Shown piece after piece: positions 18,878 to 27,856 of a stretch of 64,000 bases of DNA. The stretch covers positions 62,001-126,000 of the forward strand of contig NZ_JABFDJ010000008.1 of NCBI RefSeq assembly GCF_013403925.1, read 5' to 3'. A program made the position numbers and the translations under genes. Under the pieces are notes generated by a model that saw nothing but the letters and a program-made list of their open reading frames with translations, had not been told where the DNA came from and did not search any database. The DNA is from Winogradskyella wichelsiae. GTDB lineage: Bacteria; Bacteroidota; Bacteroidia; Flavobacteriales; Flavobacteriaceae. Each line of letters opens with the position of its first letter. Within the stretch, counting starts at the first letter, position 1.

Positions 18878-19705
18878 TTAATTTATAGCTCTAAATGATG
18901 TAACACCATATTTAGCTGCTTCTTCTTTAGCTTGTGGTGCTAAAGCTTTTAAATTTTCAATTCTAGAATCGTTACTTGGGTGTGTACTAAGAAACTCAGG
19001 CGTAGATGAAGCTCCACTATTAGCTTTCATACGTACCCACAATTCTGATGCTTCTTCAGGGTTATAACCTGCAATTCCCATTAAATATAAACCAATCTTA
19101 TCTGCTTCAGTCTCATGAGCTCTACTAAAAGGCAACATTCCTGCAACATTTGAAACGACTCCAAATGATTGATTAAATATACCCAAAGCTTGATCATCGC
19201 TTGATAATGCTACATTACCAACTGCCGATAGCCCTTGTTGTATATAAGCGGCACTCATACGTTGTTGTCCGTGATTTGCTAAGGCATGTGCTACCTCGTG
19301 CCCCATTATAGCTGCAACGCCTGTTTCATTGGCCGCAATAGGAAGAATCCCTGTGTAGAATGCTATTTTTCCTCCTGGCATACACCAAGCGTTTACTTGC
19401 TCTGATTCTATCAACTTATATTCCCATTGGTAATCTTCTAAGTAACCCTCAAAACCATTTGCTGTTAAATAACGCTCTGCAGCAACTGCTATTCGCTGTC
19501 CTACTCTAGTAATCATCTCTGCGTCTGATGTCCCCGTAAGCACTTTATTTTCTGTCAAAACTTGGTTGTATTGTGCAAAAGCAGATGGAAATAATTCATC
19601 ATTACCAACAAAAGCCATTGTTTTCTTTCCTGTAAAAGGATTTGTAGCACATGAAACTGCCACAACGACTATTACAAAACTCAATACTATTTTATTTAAC
19701 TTCAT
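18878..19705 (-). CDS. M48-family metalloprotease, lipoprotein
   Basis: A 275-residue lipoprotein. I chose the ATG at 19705, not an ATG 21 bp upstream, because it gives a clean lipoprotein signal (MKLNKIVLSF, lipobox VAVSC). The zinc site is HEVAHALANH, with the third ligand in ETEADKIGLYLMG, as in BepA/LoiP-type M48 peptidases, which monitor outer-membrane protein assembly. The C terminus has the usual STHPSNDSRIENL. Length fits the family. A TAGTTTTG -7 element (19757-19764, minus strand) lies about 50 bp upstream. Confidence 0.93.
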   Translation of the reverse strand: MKLNKIVLSFVIVVVAVSCATNPFTGKKTMAFVGNDELFPSAFAQYNQVLTENKVLTGTSDAEMITRVGQRIAVAAERYLTANGFEGYLEDYQWEYKLIESEQVNAWCMPGGKIAFYTGILPIAANETGVAAIMGHEVAHALANHGQQRMSAAYIQQGLSAVGNVALSSDDQALGIFNQSFGVVSNVAGMLPFSRAHETEADKIGLYLMGIAGYNPEEASELWVRMKANSGASSTPEFLSTHPSNDSRIENLKALAPQAKEEAAKYGVTSFRAIN

Positions 19706-19756
19706 ACTTAATTCTTTTATAAACATTATTAATATCTAAGCAACATATTTAGGACA

Positions 19757-19764
19757 CAAAACTA
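19757..19764 (-). promoter_or_regulatory. -7 element upstream of the M48 gene
   Basis: The minus strand reads TAGTTTTG (perfect TAnnTTTG). A -33 region would fall inside the end of the GH31 gene, and no well-spaced TTG is seen there. Confidence 0.4.
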
Positions 19765-19776
19765 GGCAATAAGTCA

Positions 19777-22194
19777 CTAAGATTTTACCTTTAAGCCTTT
19801 AATATGTAACTGAGAAAAATTCTTATCGACAATAATATATTCATTATTATCAGTTTTTTGACTCTTGAAATCCATCTTTTCGTTATCTAAATATACTTCA
19901 AAAATATCAAAAGGCAATCCATGTAATTGAATTTTAAACGTTTCATAAGGTGTAATAAATTTACCTTCTTTATACTGATTAATAATCAATTCTTTTGATT
20001 TACCTGTTAGACTAAAATTTCTTAAACTATAACGTCCTTTAGTATAATCGAAACCATCATTGGCATCACTAAAAAGCTCACTTTCTTCTTTGCCTTTTTT
20101 ATAATAAACATCTAAGGTAATTTCTGTAATTTCTTTCTCACCAACGTATTGTTGAATAGGATATTTAGGAATTATAGCTCCTGCTTTAATATAAATAGGC
20201 ATACTATCTATATCTGCATCAACCCACATTTCTTTACCTCCTTTTACAACATTGTCTGTCCAGAAATCATACCATTGCCCTTTTGGAATATACATTCTAC
20301 GCCCTTTAGCATTCGGTTCTAAAATAGGACAAGCTAAAATTTGTTCTCCAAAAATAAATTCGTCAGTTCTATAATGTGTTTGTACATCTTCTTGATCGTA
20401 TAAAACTAAAGACTTTAATAAGGGTGTTCCGTGATCTACATAATTCCAAAATGCAGTATATAAATAAGGCAATAATTGGTATCTAATTTCAATAAACTTT
20501 CTTACAATATCAGTTACATCTTCATCAAAAGCCCAAGGTTCTTGATCGCCATGATCACCAGAAGAATGCACTCTAAAAAAGGGATGAAAAACACCTAATT
20601 GAATCCACCTTGTAAATAATTCACCTTGTGGCTGTTCTGCAAATCCTCCAATATCACTACCAGCAAATGAGAAACCAGACATTGCCATACGTTGTGCTTG
20701 GATGTTTGCAATCCATAAATGCTCCCAAGTAGCTACGTTATCACCTGTCCATGTTGACGTATAACGTTGTGTACCAGAATAGGCAGAACGTGTAATAACA
20801 AATGGACGTTTTGGAAATGAGTATTTTTTTAAACCTTGATACGTTGCTCTAGCCATCTGCATCCCATAAATATTATGAGCTTTTCTATGGCTACATGGAT
20901 TTCCGTCGTAATCGTGACGAACATCATCAGGGAATGTTTTATTAGGAACTTCCATTACGGCTGGCTCATTCATATCATTCCAAACCCCTTTAACTCCTAT
21001 ATCTTCAATTAATTCTTGAAACAGTCCTGACCACCAATCTCTAACTTCAGGATTTGTGAAATCAGGAAAATAACATTCTCCTGGCCACACTTTTCCTTTC
21101 ATATAATCGCCGTCTGCACGTTTACAGAAATAATCTTTTTCTAAAGCTTCATTAAAAACAGAATACTCTTTGTCTATTTTAATTCCTGGATCAATAATAG
21201 CAACGGTTTTAAATCCATCATCTAACAATTCTTTAACCATTCGTTTTGGATCCGGAAAATATTCTTTGTTCCAAGTAAAACATCTAAAACCTTCCATATA
21301 ATCGATATCTAAATAAATAGCATCACAAGGAATTTTAAGTTTTCTAAAGGTTGACGTAATTTCTTTTACTTTACTTTCTGGATAATAACTCCATTTACAC
21401 TGGTGAAATCCTAATGCCCAAAGTGGTGGTAAATGATGTGGTTTTCCGGTTAGATCGGTATAACTTTCTACGACGTCATTCATTTTAGGTCCGTAGAAGA
21501 AGTAATAATTCATCTCCCCCCCTTGTGCCCAAAAGCTTGTTACATTTCTACGTTCGTGCGCAAAATCGAAAGAAGATTCAAAAGTATTATCAAAAAAGAT
21601 TCCGTAAGCTTTTCCTTGATGTAAGCCTGTGTAAAAAGGAATGGCTTTATAAATAGGGTCTGTATCTTTACCAAAAGCATAAGAATCTGAAACCCAATTG
21701 CTATAACGCTTTCCTTTTAAATTAAGATGATTTGGCTTATCTCCTAGCCCGTAATAACTTTCTCCATCATTAGAGACTTTACTCATTTTTACAACATTCC
21801 CTCCATGCTCGTAACTTTCTTCCCAATGGAATCCACTTTCATCTTGACTTATTAAAACACCATCTATAACATCGTAAATAGAAGTACGCATATCTTCTTT
21901 AGAAATCTCACACCTTAATTTTGATGTTGTAACGACATAACAAGTTTCTTTCTCTTCAATTTCTAATTTATTATAACCAATACTAGCGTATTTAGTTATG
22001 GCATATGAAAAGTCATTATTAAAATTACCCACGGTAGTGTACCTGAAACGCAGTAAACTATCTCTAACAACAGTTAATTCTAAAATAACATCATTGTCTG
22101 CAGTAAAATACAGCTTATCAACATCCTTTTTAAAATTTATGATTTTTGAGGGAAATAAATTCCCCTTATTTTCTAATTCAGTGTTTATAATCAT
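19777..22194 (-). CDS. Glycoside hydrolase family 31 alpha-glucosidase
   Basis: An 805-residue GH31 enzyme: an N-terminal beta domain (about 1-250), a catalytic barrel with the nucleophile aspartate in GVWNDMNEPA and the acid/base aspartate in TGDNVATWEHLW, then C-terminal beta domains. Ordinary alpha-glucosidase/xylosidase motifs such as GFRCFTWNKEYFPDP and FHPFFRVHSSGDHGDQEPW are present. There is no signal peptide, so it acts in the cytosol, probably releasing glucose from maltodextrin or glycogen fragments. It follows glgA-glgC-glgB on the same strand after a 261-bp gap with palindromes, so it is probably regulated separately. The exact linkage specificity is inferred. Confidence 0.93.
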   Translation of the reverse strand: MIINTELENKGNLFPSKIINFKKDVDKLYFTADNDVILELTVVRDSLLRFRYTTVGNFNNDFSYAITKYASIGYNKLEIEEKETCYVVTTSKLRCEISKEDMRTSIYDVIDGVLISQDESGFHWEESYEHGGNVVKMSKVSNDGESYYGLGDKPNHLNLKGKRYSNWVSDSYAFGKDTDPIYKAIPFYTGLHQGKAYGIFFDNTFESSFDFAHERRNVTSFWAQGGEMNYYFFYGPKMNDVVESYTDLTGKPHHLPPLWALGFHQCKWSYYPESKVKEITSTFRKLKIPCDAIYLDIDYMEGFRCFTWNKEYFPDPKRMVKELLDDGFKTVAIIDPGIKIDKEYSVFNEALEKDYFCKRADGDYMKGKVWPGECYFPDFTNPEVRDWWSGLFQELIEDIGVKGVWNDMNEPAVMEVPNKTFPDDVRHDYDGNPCSHRKAHNIYGMQMARATYQGLKKYSFPKRPFVITRSAYSGTQRYTSTWTGDNVATWEHLWIANIQAQRMAMSGFSFAGSDIGGFAEQPQGELFTRWIQLGVFHPFFRVHSSGDHGDQEPWAFDEDVTDIVRKFIEIRYQLLPYLYTAFWNYVDHGTPLLKSLVLYDQEDVQTHYRTDEFIFGEQILACPILEPNAKGRRMYIPKGQWYDFWTDNVVKGGKEMWVDADIDSMPIYIKAGAIIPKYPIQQYVGEKEITEITLDVYYKKGKEESELFSDANDGFDYTKGRYSLRNFSLTGKSKELIINQYKEGKFITPYETFKIQLHGLPFDIFEVYLDNEKMDFKSQKTDNNEYIIVDKNFSQLHIKGLKVKS

Positions 22195-22272
22195 AAGTCA
22201 ATTTTTTAGGCAAAAATTACTAACAAAAAAACGGAAAAAAACCAACATTAAAAAGGGTTACTAAGTATATTG

Positions 22273-22303
22273 ATCGTTAATATTAACGATAACGTTTTCG
22301 AAA
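22273..22303. promoter_or_regulatory. Palindromic operator candidates upstream of GH31 gene
   Basis: A perfect 18-bp palindrome at 22273-22290 (ATCGTTAAT and its mirror) is followed directly by AACGTTTTCGAAACC, which contains a perfect TTTCGAAA palindrome at 22296-22303. It lies about 80 bp upstream of the GH31 start. AACGTTTTCG-like sequences resemble operators of LacI-family sugar regulators, but no such regulator is in the window. Confidence 0.5.
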
Positions 22304-22410
22304 CCTGTAATAAATAGTTTTTAAGGAGTTACATTAGTACTTATTCAAAATCAAGGGATAACTAAAATAAAACATAGACACTTTTCTCTAAGTTTTTAAC
22401 TTTATATTTT

Positions 22411-22450
22411 AAATGAAAACCTGATAGTGCAGAGACTAACAGGTTTATAA
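22411..22450 (-). terminator. Probable terminator of glgB
   Basis: A hairpin with a 7-bp outer stem (22417-22423 with 22440-22446) and a 4-bp inner stem (22425-22428 with 22435-22438) lies 10 bp after the glgB stop codon. The U tail on the minus strand is short, so efficiency may be moderate. Confidence 0.5.
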
Positions 22451-22455
22451 TTTAT

Positions 22456-24366
22456 TTATTTAGAATACTTAAAAACTACCATCCCTAAAGGTGGAATAAT
22501 TATTTCAACGGATTGATCTCTATAATTCCAAGGAATAGATTTTGTTATTTTTAATTTATTTTTATACTGACCTGTACCAAAGTATTTTTTTTGATCGCTA
22601 TTAAAAACCTCTTTCAGTTTACCTTTTCTTGGCACCCCTAATTTATAGTTTTCTTTTGGACTTGGTGTCATATTACAAGCGATGATTAAATCCTCCTCTT
22701 TATTATTTCCTTTTCTAATATATGTGAAAACAGAATTTTTAGAATCCCCATAATCAATCCACTCAAAGCCGTCTATTGAAAATTGCTTTTCATATAATGC
22801 AGGTTGTTTCTTGTATAATGTATTTAAATCTTTTATTAATTGTTGTACCCCTTGATGAGGACTAAATTCTAATAAGTGCCAATCGAGACTATTTTGAAAA
22901 TCCCATTCGTTACTTTGCCCAAATTCTGCACCTTGAAATAATAAATTAGTTCCGGGGTGTGTAAACATATAACTGTATAAAAGTCTCAAGTTTCCAAAGC
23001 GTTGCCACTCGTCACCAGGCATTCTTCCTAAAATAGATTTTTTACCATAAACCACTTCATCATGACTTAAAGGCAACATAAAATTCTCTGTAAACGCATA
23101 CGTCATAGAGAATGTTAAATCATTTTGATGGTATTCTCTATAAATCGGTTCTTTTGCAAAATACTGAAGCGTATCATGCATCCAACCCATCATCCATTTC
23201 ATTCCAAAACCTAAACCTCCCATAAACGTTGGTTTAGATACCATAGGAAATGCGGTAGATTCTTCTGCTATAGTTTGTACATCTGGAAAAGAAGCATAGA
23301 CAGCTTCATTCATTTCTCTTAAAAAGGACATGGCTTCTAAATTTTCGTTTCCACCATATATATTTGGTTCCCATTCGCCATCTTCTCTACTGTAATCTAA
23401 AAACAGCATAGAGGCAACAGCATCGACTCTTAAGCCATCGGCATGGTATTGATCTAACCAAAATAAAGCATTACTGATAAGAAAAGACTTTACCTCATTA
23501 CGTCCGTAATTAAAGATTAAACTTTTCCAATCTTGGTGATAGCCTTTTCTTTTATCTGGATGTTCGTAAAGTGCAGAACCATCGAAGAATCCTAGACCAT
23601 GAGCATCTTCTGGAAAATGAGAAGGTACCCAATCTAAAATAATTCCGATATCATTTTGATGTAATTTATCGACTAATAGTTTAAATTCTTCAGGATAACC
23701 AAATCGAGAAGTTGGTGCAAAATATCCTGTAACTTGATATCCCCAAGAAGGATCGTATGGAAATTCCATAATAGGCATTAATTCTACATGCGTAAAATTC
23801 ATTTCCTTTACATAGTTAACCAATTCATCTGCCAATTCTACATAAGAAAGAAACCGATTTTCTTCAATTTGCTTTTTCCAAGAGCCTAAATGAACTTCAT
23901 AAACAGAGTACGGTGCATCTAAAGCATTATGTTTAGCTCTCTTTTTTAACCAAGTTTTATCTTTCCATTTGTAATCATCTTCCCAAACAATAGAGCCTGT
24001 GCTAGGATTATGTTCGCAACGTCTTGCATAAGGATCTGCTTTTTCGGAAACAATACCATTATTATTGCTATGGATTTTGTATTTATAGATACTTCCTTTA
24101 ATAACATTAGGAATAAAACCTTCCCAAATTCCACTAGAATCCCAACGGACATTTAAAAGGTATTCATCATCCTTCCAAAAGTTAAAATCTCCTACCACAG
24201 AAACTTGATTAGCGCTAGGTGCCCAAACTGCAAAATAAGTCCCTTCTACGCCATTAACTGTAGTTAAATGCGAACCGAATTTCTCATATAAACGATAATG
24301 TTTACCAGACTTAAAAAGGTTAATGTCAAAATCTGTAAAACGACTGTATGCGATTACTTTTTCCAT
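22456..24366 (-). CDS. glgB: 1,4-alpha-glucan branching enzyme
   Basis: A 636-residue GH13 enzyme that makes the alpha-1,6 branches of glycogen. An N-terminal CBM48 (about residues 30-120; VEGTYFAVWAPSANQVSVVGDFN) precedes the barrel. Catalytic residues are the nucleophile aspartate in GLRVDAVASM, the glutamate in IAEESTAF and the aspartate in LSHDEVVYGK. Length is normal for GlgB. It is the third gene of the glgA-glgC-glgB operon, 3 bp after glgC. Confidence 0.98.
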   Translation of the reverse strand: MEKVIAYSRFTDFDINLFKSGKHYRLYEKFGSHLTTVNGVEGTYFAVWAPSANQVSVVGDFNFWKDDEYLLNVRWDSSGIWEGFIPNVIKGSIYKYKIHSNNNGIVSEKADPYARRCEHNPSTGSIVWEDDYKWKDKTWLKKRAKHNALDAPYSVYEVHLGSWKKQIEENRFLSYVELADELVNYVKEMNFTHVELMPIMEFPYDPSWGYQVTGYFAPTSRFGYPEEFKLLVDKLHQNDIGIILDWVPSHFPEDAHGLGFFDGSALYEHPDKRKGYHQDWKSLIFNYGRNEVKSFLISNALFWLDQYHADGLRVDAVASMLFLDYSREDGEWEPNIYGGNENLEAMSFLREMNEAVYASFPDVQTIAEESTAFPMVSKPTFMGGLGFGMKWMMGWMHDTLQYFAKEPIYREYHQNDLTFSMTYAFTENFMLPLSHDEVVYGKKSILGRMPGDEWQRFGNLRLLYSYMFTHPGTNLLFQGAEFGQSNEWDFQNSLDWHLLEFSPHQGVQQLIKDLNTLYKKQPALYEKQFSIDGFEWIDYGDSKNSVFTYIRKGNNKEEDLIIACNMTPSPKENYKLGVPRKGKLKEVFNSDQKKYFGTGQYKNKLKITKSIPWNYRDQSVEIIIPPLGMVVFKYSK

Positions 24367-24369
24367 AGA

Positions 24370-25635
24370 TTAAAGTACAAATCCTTTAGGAATAACGGCA
24401 CCTTTTTTAATAACTACAATACCTTCTTTAATAACATACTTGTCTGTTTCGATATCTTCTAGATGTGATCCTCCATTAATTCTAACATCATCACCAATAC
24501 GCACATTTTTATCTATAATTGTATTTTTAATATAGCAACGCTCACCTATTCCTATTAAAATTTCAGTGTTATTTTTATTAATTCCTGCTAAAGATTCATA
24601 ATCATCATTTCCCATCATATAGGTGTTAATGATGGTTGAATCTTTACCTATTCGCGAACGAATACCAATTACTGATTTTTCAATTTTGGCTGCACCTATA
24701 ATGCAACCTTCTGCAATAACCGCTCTGTCTAAGCTTGTTCCTGATATTTTAGATGTAGGAAGTATGCGTGCATTAGTATATACACGTTGTTTAGCATCGA
24801 AAAGATTAAATTGAGGTATATCATCAGTTAATCCAATATTAGCCTCAAAAAACGAATCTATATTTCCTATATCCGTCCAATAACCTTCAAACGGATAACT
24901 TACCGTTTTATATTTTTCTATGGATTGCGGTATAATTTCTTTTCCAAAATCCACAGTACTTTCATCAGCCATCAACTCTATAAGTAGCTCTCTATTGAAG
25001 ACGTAAATCCCCATAGAGCCTAAGTATTCACGACCTTGACTTCTCATTTCATCCCCAACATCAGATTTCCAATCGACTAATAGATCTGTAGACGGTTTTT
25101 CTATAAACGAAGTAATAAGATTGTCTTCATTTGATTTCAAAATCCCAAATGAAGTGGCGTCCTTCGCATTTACAGGGTAGGTTGCTACTGAAATATCTGC
25201 TTTACTTTCAATATGTTTGTCAATAATATCATTATAATCCATTTGATATAATTGATCACCTGATAGAATTAAAGCATACTCAAAATCATGTTGTAAAAAA
25301 TGATCCATACTTTGTCTGACGGCATCGGCTGTACCCTGAAACCATTTGTCACTTTTAATTGTTTGTTCTGCCGCTAATACATCTACAAATGCAGAACTAA
25401 AAAAACTAAAGTGATATGTGTTCTTAATATGTCTATTTAGAGAGGCAGAATTAAACTGCGTTAAGACATACATACGTTTCATATCAGAATTAATACAATT
25501 AGAAATAGGAATATCTACCAACCTGTATTTACCTGCAATTGGCACTGCTGGTTTAGATCTTTTTTCAGTTAATGGATACAGCCGAGACCCCTGTCCTCCT
25601 CCTAGGATAATTGATAATACTCTGTCGTTAATCAT
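24370..25635 (-). CDS. glgC: Glucose-1-phosphate adenylyltransferase
   Basis: A 421-residue ADP-glucose pyrophosphorylase, which makes ADP-glucose from glucose 1-phosphate and ATP, the first step of bacterial glycogen synthesis. GGGQGSRLYPLTEKRSKPAVP at residues 12-32 is the nucleotide-binding motif; IEKPSTDLLVDWK contains the glucose-1-phosphate-binding lysine region, and the C-terminal third is a left-handed beta-helix. It starts within the last codons of glgA (8-bp overlap) and ends 3 bp before glgB, so the three are translationally coupled. Confidence 0.98.
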   Translation of the reverse strand: MINDRVLSIILGGGQGSRLYPLTEKRSKPAVPIAGKYRLVDIPISNCINSDMKRMYVLTQFNSASLNRHIKNTYHFSFFSSAFVDVLAAEQTIKSDKWFQGTADAVRQSMDHFLQHDFEYALILSGDQLYQMDYNDIIDKHIESKADISVATYPVNAKDATSFGILKSNEDNLITSFIEKPSTDLLVDWKSDVGDEMRSQGREYLGSMGIYVFNRELLIELMADESTVDFGKEIIPQSIEKYKTVSYPFEGYWTDIGNIDSFFEANIGLTDDIPQFNLFDAKQRVYTNARILPTSKISGTSLDRAVIAEGCIIGAAKIEKSVIGIRSRIGKDSTIINTYMMGNDDYESLAGINKNNTEILIGIGERCYIKNTIIDKNVRIGDDVRINGGSHLEDIETDKYVIKEGIVVIKKGAVIPKGFVL

Positions 25636-27043
25636 AGTGTTGTTTTATTGAGTTGTATAAATTGATGTAGGCATTTGCTGAAACTTTCCATGAGTGATCA
25701 ATACTCATTACAAATTTTCTATTAGCGTTGAATTGGGTTTTCTTTTTATATAATTTTAAAGCTCTATCAATAGCGCTGCTTATATCGGCAACAGTAACTT
25801 CGTCATGACAAATTCCAAAGCCGCCCTTAGCGATATCTATAACAGTATCTTTAAGTCCTCCAATACTTCTAACTACAGGCACAGTTCCATATCTTAAACA
25901 ATACATTTGGTTAAGTCCGCACGGTTCTACACGAGACGGCATCAATAAAAAATCTGCACCAGCATAAATGAGGTGCGATAATTTTTCATCATAACCAATA
26001 TATACATTATAGTTCCCCTCAAATTCTGATTTTAATGAACTAAGCTGTTCTTCAGTTTCTTTAAACCCAGAGCCCAATAGTAAAATATTTATCTCTTGTT
26101 CTTGAAGTGCATTTTTAAAAACTGCGGGTAATAATTCAGCCCCTTTTTCACCAACCAATCGTCCTATAAATGCCACTAATGGTTTCTGTTCATCTAAATT
26201 AAACGTTTCGCAAAGCCATTTTTTATTTGCTTTTTTTCCTGAGGCAATAGTTGTTTTATTGTAATTTTTAATAATAAAATCATCCGTTTCTGGATTCCAA
26301 ACATCGGTATCTATTCCATTTAAAATACCAACTGACTTGGTGCTTTCTTGCGATAATAAATGCTCTAGTCCATTAGCATGATGCTTAAGTTCTTCCATGT
26401 AACTAGGTGATACAGTTGTTACACGCCATGCACACTTTATAGCCGCAGCCAAAGGATTTATGCATTTATCCCAATCTAATAAACCAATCTTTTCTATATT
26501 AAATTGTGGTATTTTATGTAAATGCTCATAAGACATCCAACCTTGATATTGGGCATTATGAATGGTGGTAATTACAGGAATCTGATTTAAAGACTGATAC
26601 TTAAAAGACTCTTGAGCCATAAATGGAATTAACCCTGTGTGATGATCATGACAGTGAAGAATATCTGGTGGATTTTCTAAAGTTAAAATCCAATCTAAAG
26701 CAACAATTTGAAACGCTAAAAATCGATTAATATCATTTTCGGAATAAACATATTTTTCAAAAAGCAAGTTTTCAATATGTATAAAAAACACATCAAAATC
26801 TAGAACATCATCTGTTGTTTTTAATAAACTATAAGGATACACTGCGTTACCTAGCGTAAGTTCACCATTAAAAATAGTAGTAAAACTATTGTTAGCTGTA
26901 AACTTATTATCGTAAAACGGCATTATTACCGCACTGTCCTCACCTACTTCATTTTGATATTTTGGCAAAGCACCAACAACATCAGCCAAACCCCCAATTT
27001 TTGCTATAGGGTAACATTCTGCGCTTAAATGGAGTATCTTCAT
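25628..27043 (-). CDS. glgA: Glycogen synthase (ADP-glucose type)
   Basis: A 471-residue GT5 glycosyltransferase that extends alpha-1,4-glucan from ADP-glucose. The N terminus has the ADP-glucose-binding KIGGLADVVGALPK motif (residues 15-28). The C-terminal Rossmann domain carries FIGRLVGEKGAELLP and LMPSRVEPCGLNQMYCLRYG. Length fits GlgA. It is the first gene of the glg operon. No clear TAnnTTTG element is seen in the 142-bp gap shared with divergent msrB. Confidence 0.97.
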   Translation of the reverse strand: MKILHLSAECYPIAKIGGLADVVGALPKYQNEVGEDSAVIMPFYDNKFTANNSFTTIFNGELTLGNAVYPYSLLKTTDDVLDFDVFFIHIENLLFEKYVYSENDINRFLAFQIVALDWILTLENPPDILHCHDHHTGLIPFMAQESFKYQSLNQIPVITTIHNAQYQGWMSYEHLHKIPQFNIEKIGLLDWDKCINPLAAAIKCAWRVTTVSPSYMEELKHHANGLEHLLSQESTKSVGILNGIDTDVWNPETDDFIIKNYNKTTIASGKKANKKWLCETFNLDEQKPLVAFIGRLVGEKGAELLPAVFKNALQEQEINILLLGSGFKETEEQLSSLKSEFEGNYNVYIGYDEKLSHLIYAGADFLLMPSRVEPCGLNQMYCLRYGTVPVVRSIGGLKDTVIDIAKGGFGICHDEVTVADISSAIDRALKLYKKKTQFNANRKFVMSIDHSWKVSANAYINLYNSIKQHYD

Positions 27044-27185
27044 TATTTTAAACTATTTGTTTCTAAATTTAACACTTATTTTTTTAAATAAATCATGGTA
27101 TCTATAAATAAATTAGAAGAATTAAGTAATTATAGAAAGGCTTTCTCGACTTACTAAAGAAAATGCATTTAATAAACTTAGAAAA

Positions 27186-27677
27186 ATGAAAAAGATCTTA
27201 ATAATTGCCTTAACGACTTTTATATTCAGTTGTAATAGTTCTGCGCAGAAAAATAAAACTGCAGAAAGCGAAAATATTACCTTTAACGTAACTAAAACTG
27301 ATGCTGAATGGAAAACTCAGCTCACTGATAAGCAATATCATGTCTTAAGAGAAGCTGGCACTGAGCGTCCGTTTTCTAGCGCATTAAATAACAATCATAA
27401 AGAAGGTGTTTACCATTGTGCTGCATGTAACATTGCTTTATTTAAAAGTGAACATAAATTTGATTCTGGCACAGGTTGGCCAAGTTTTGATCGTGTTATT
27501 GAAGGCAATGTTGCTTTCGGAACAGATACTAAAATTGGTTATACTAGAGATGAAGAACATTGCGCTAATTGTGGAGGGCATTTAGGACATGTATTTAACG
27601 ATGGGCCTAGAGCAACTACAGGAAAAAGACATTGTATAAATGGTGATGCTTTAACTTTTGTACCAGCTGAAAATTAA
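27186..27677 (+). CDS. msrB: Peptide-methionine (R)-S-oxide reductase, lipoprotein form
   Basis: A 163-residue MsrB that repairs R-methionine sulfoxide. Zinc-binding pairs are CAAC and CANC; the catalytic cysteine is in GKRHCINGDAL, and GTGWPSF and GHVFNDGP are family motifs. The first 16 residues form a lipoprotein signal ending TFIFSC, so this copy is exported and membrane-anchored, protecting envelope proteins from oxidation. It is a single gene, divergent from glgA. Confidence 0.95.
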   Translation: MKKILIIALTTFIFSCNSSAQKNKTAESENITFNVTKTDAEWKTQLTDKQYHVLREAGTERPFSSALNNNHKEGVYHCAACNIALFKSEHKFDSGTGWPSFDRVIEGNVAFGTDTKIGYTRDEEHCANCGGHLGHVFNDGPRATTGKRHCINGDALTFVPAEN

Positions 27678-27815
27678 ACACTATTTTTAAGAAACCACAT
27701 GTTAAATATTTATGACCTGTGCTTCCTTAAATAAAAAAGGGTACAAATACCCATTTATCTAGATTTCGTACAATTTAAACGCTTCATATTTTGGGATTTT
27801 GTTTTCGGAATTTGT

Positions 27816-27823
27816 TACTTTTG
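27816..27823 (+). promoter_or_regulatory. -7 element of the lpdA promoter
   Basis: TACTTTTG (perfect TAnnTTTG) lies 33 bp before lpdA. The nearest upstream TTG (27791) is 22 nt away, slightly longer than the usual spacing. Confidence 0.5.
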
Positions 27824-27856
27824 TAAATACAAAAATTCAATTAAAATAACTTACCC

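Noticed and set aside
23946..24152. Additional short open frame inside glgB
   Set aside because: It lies in another frame of a well-conserved enzyme and has no similarity or start context; it is a shadow frame.
27737..27756. Small hairpin after msrB as a terminator
   Set aside because: The stem is five bases and the following sequence is not a T run.
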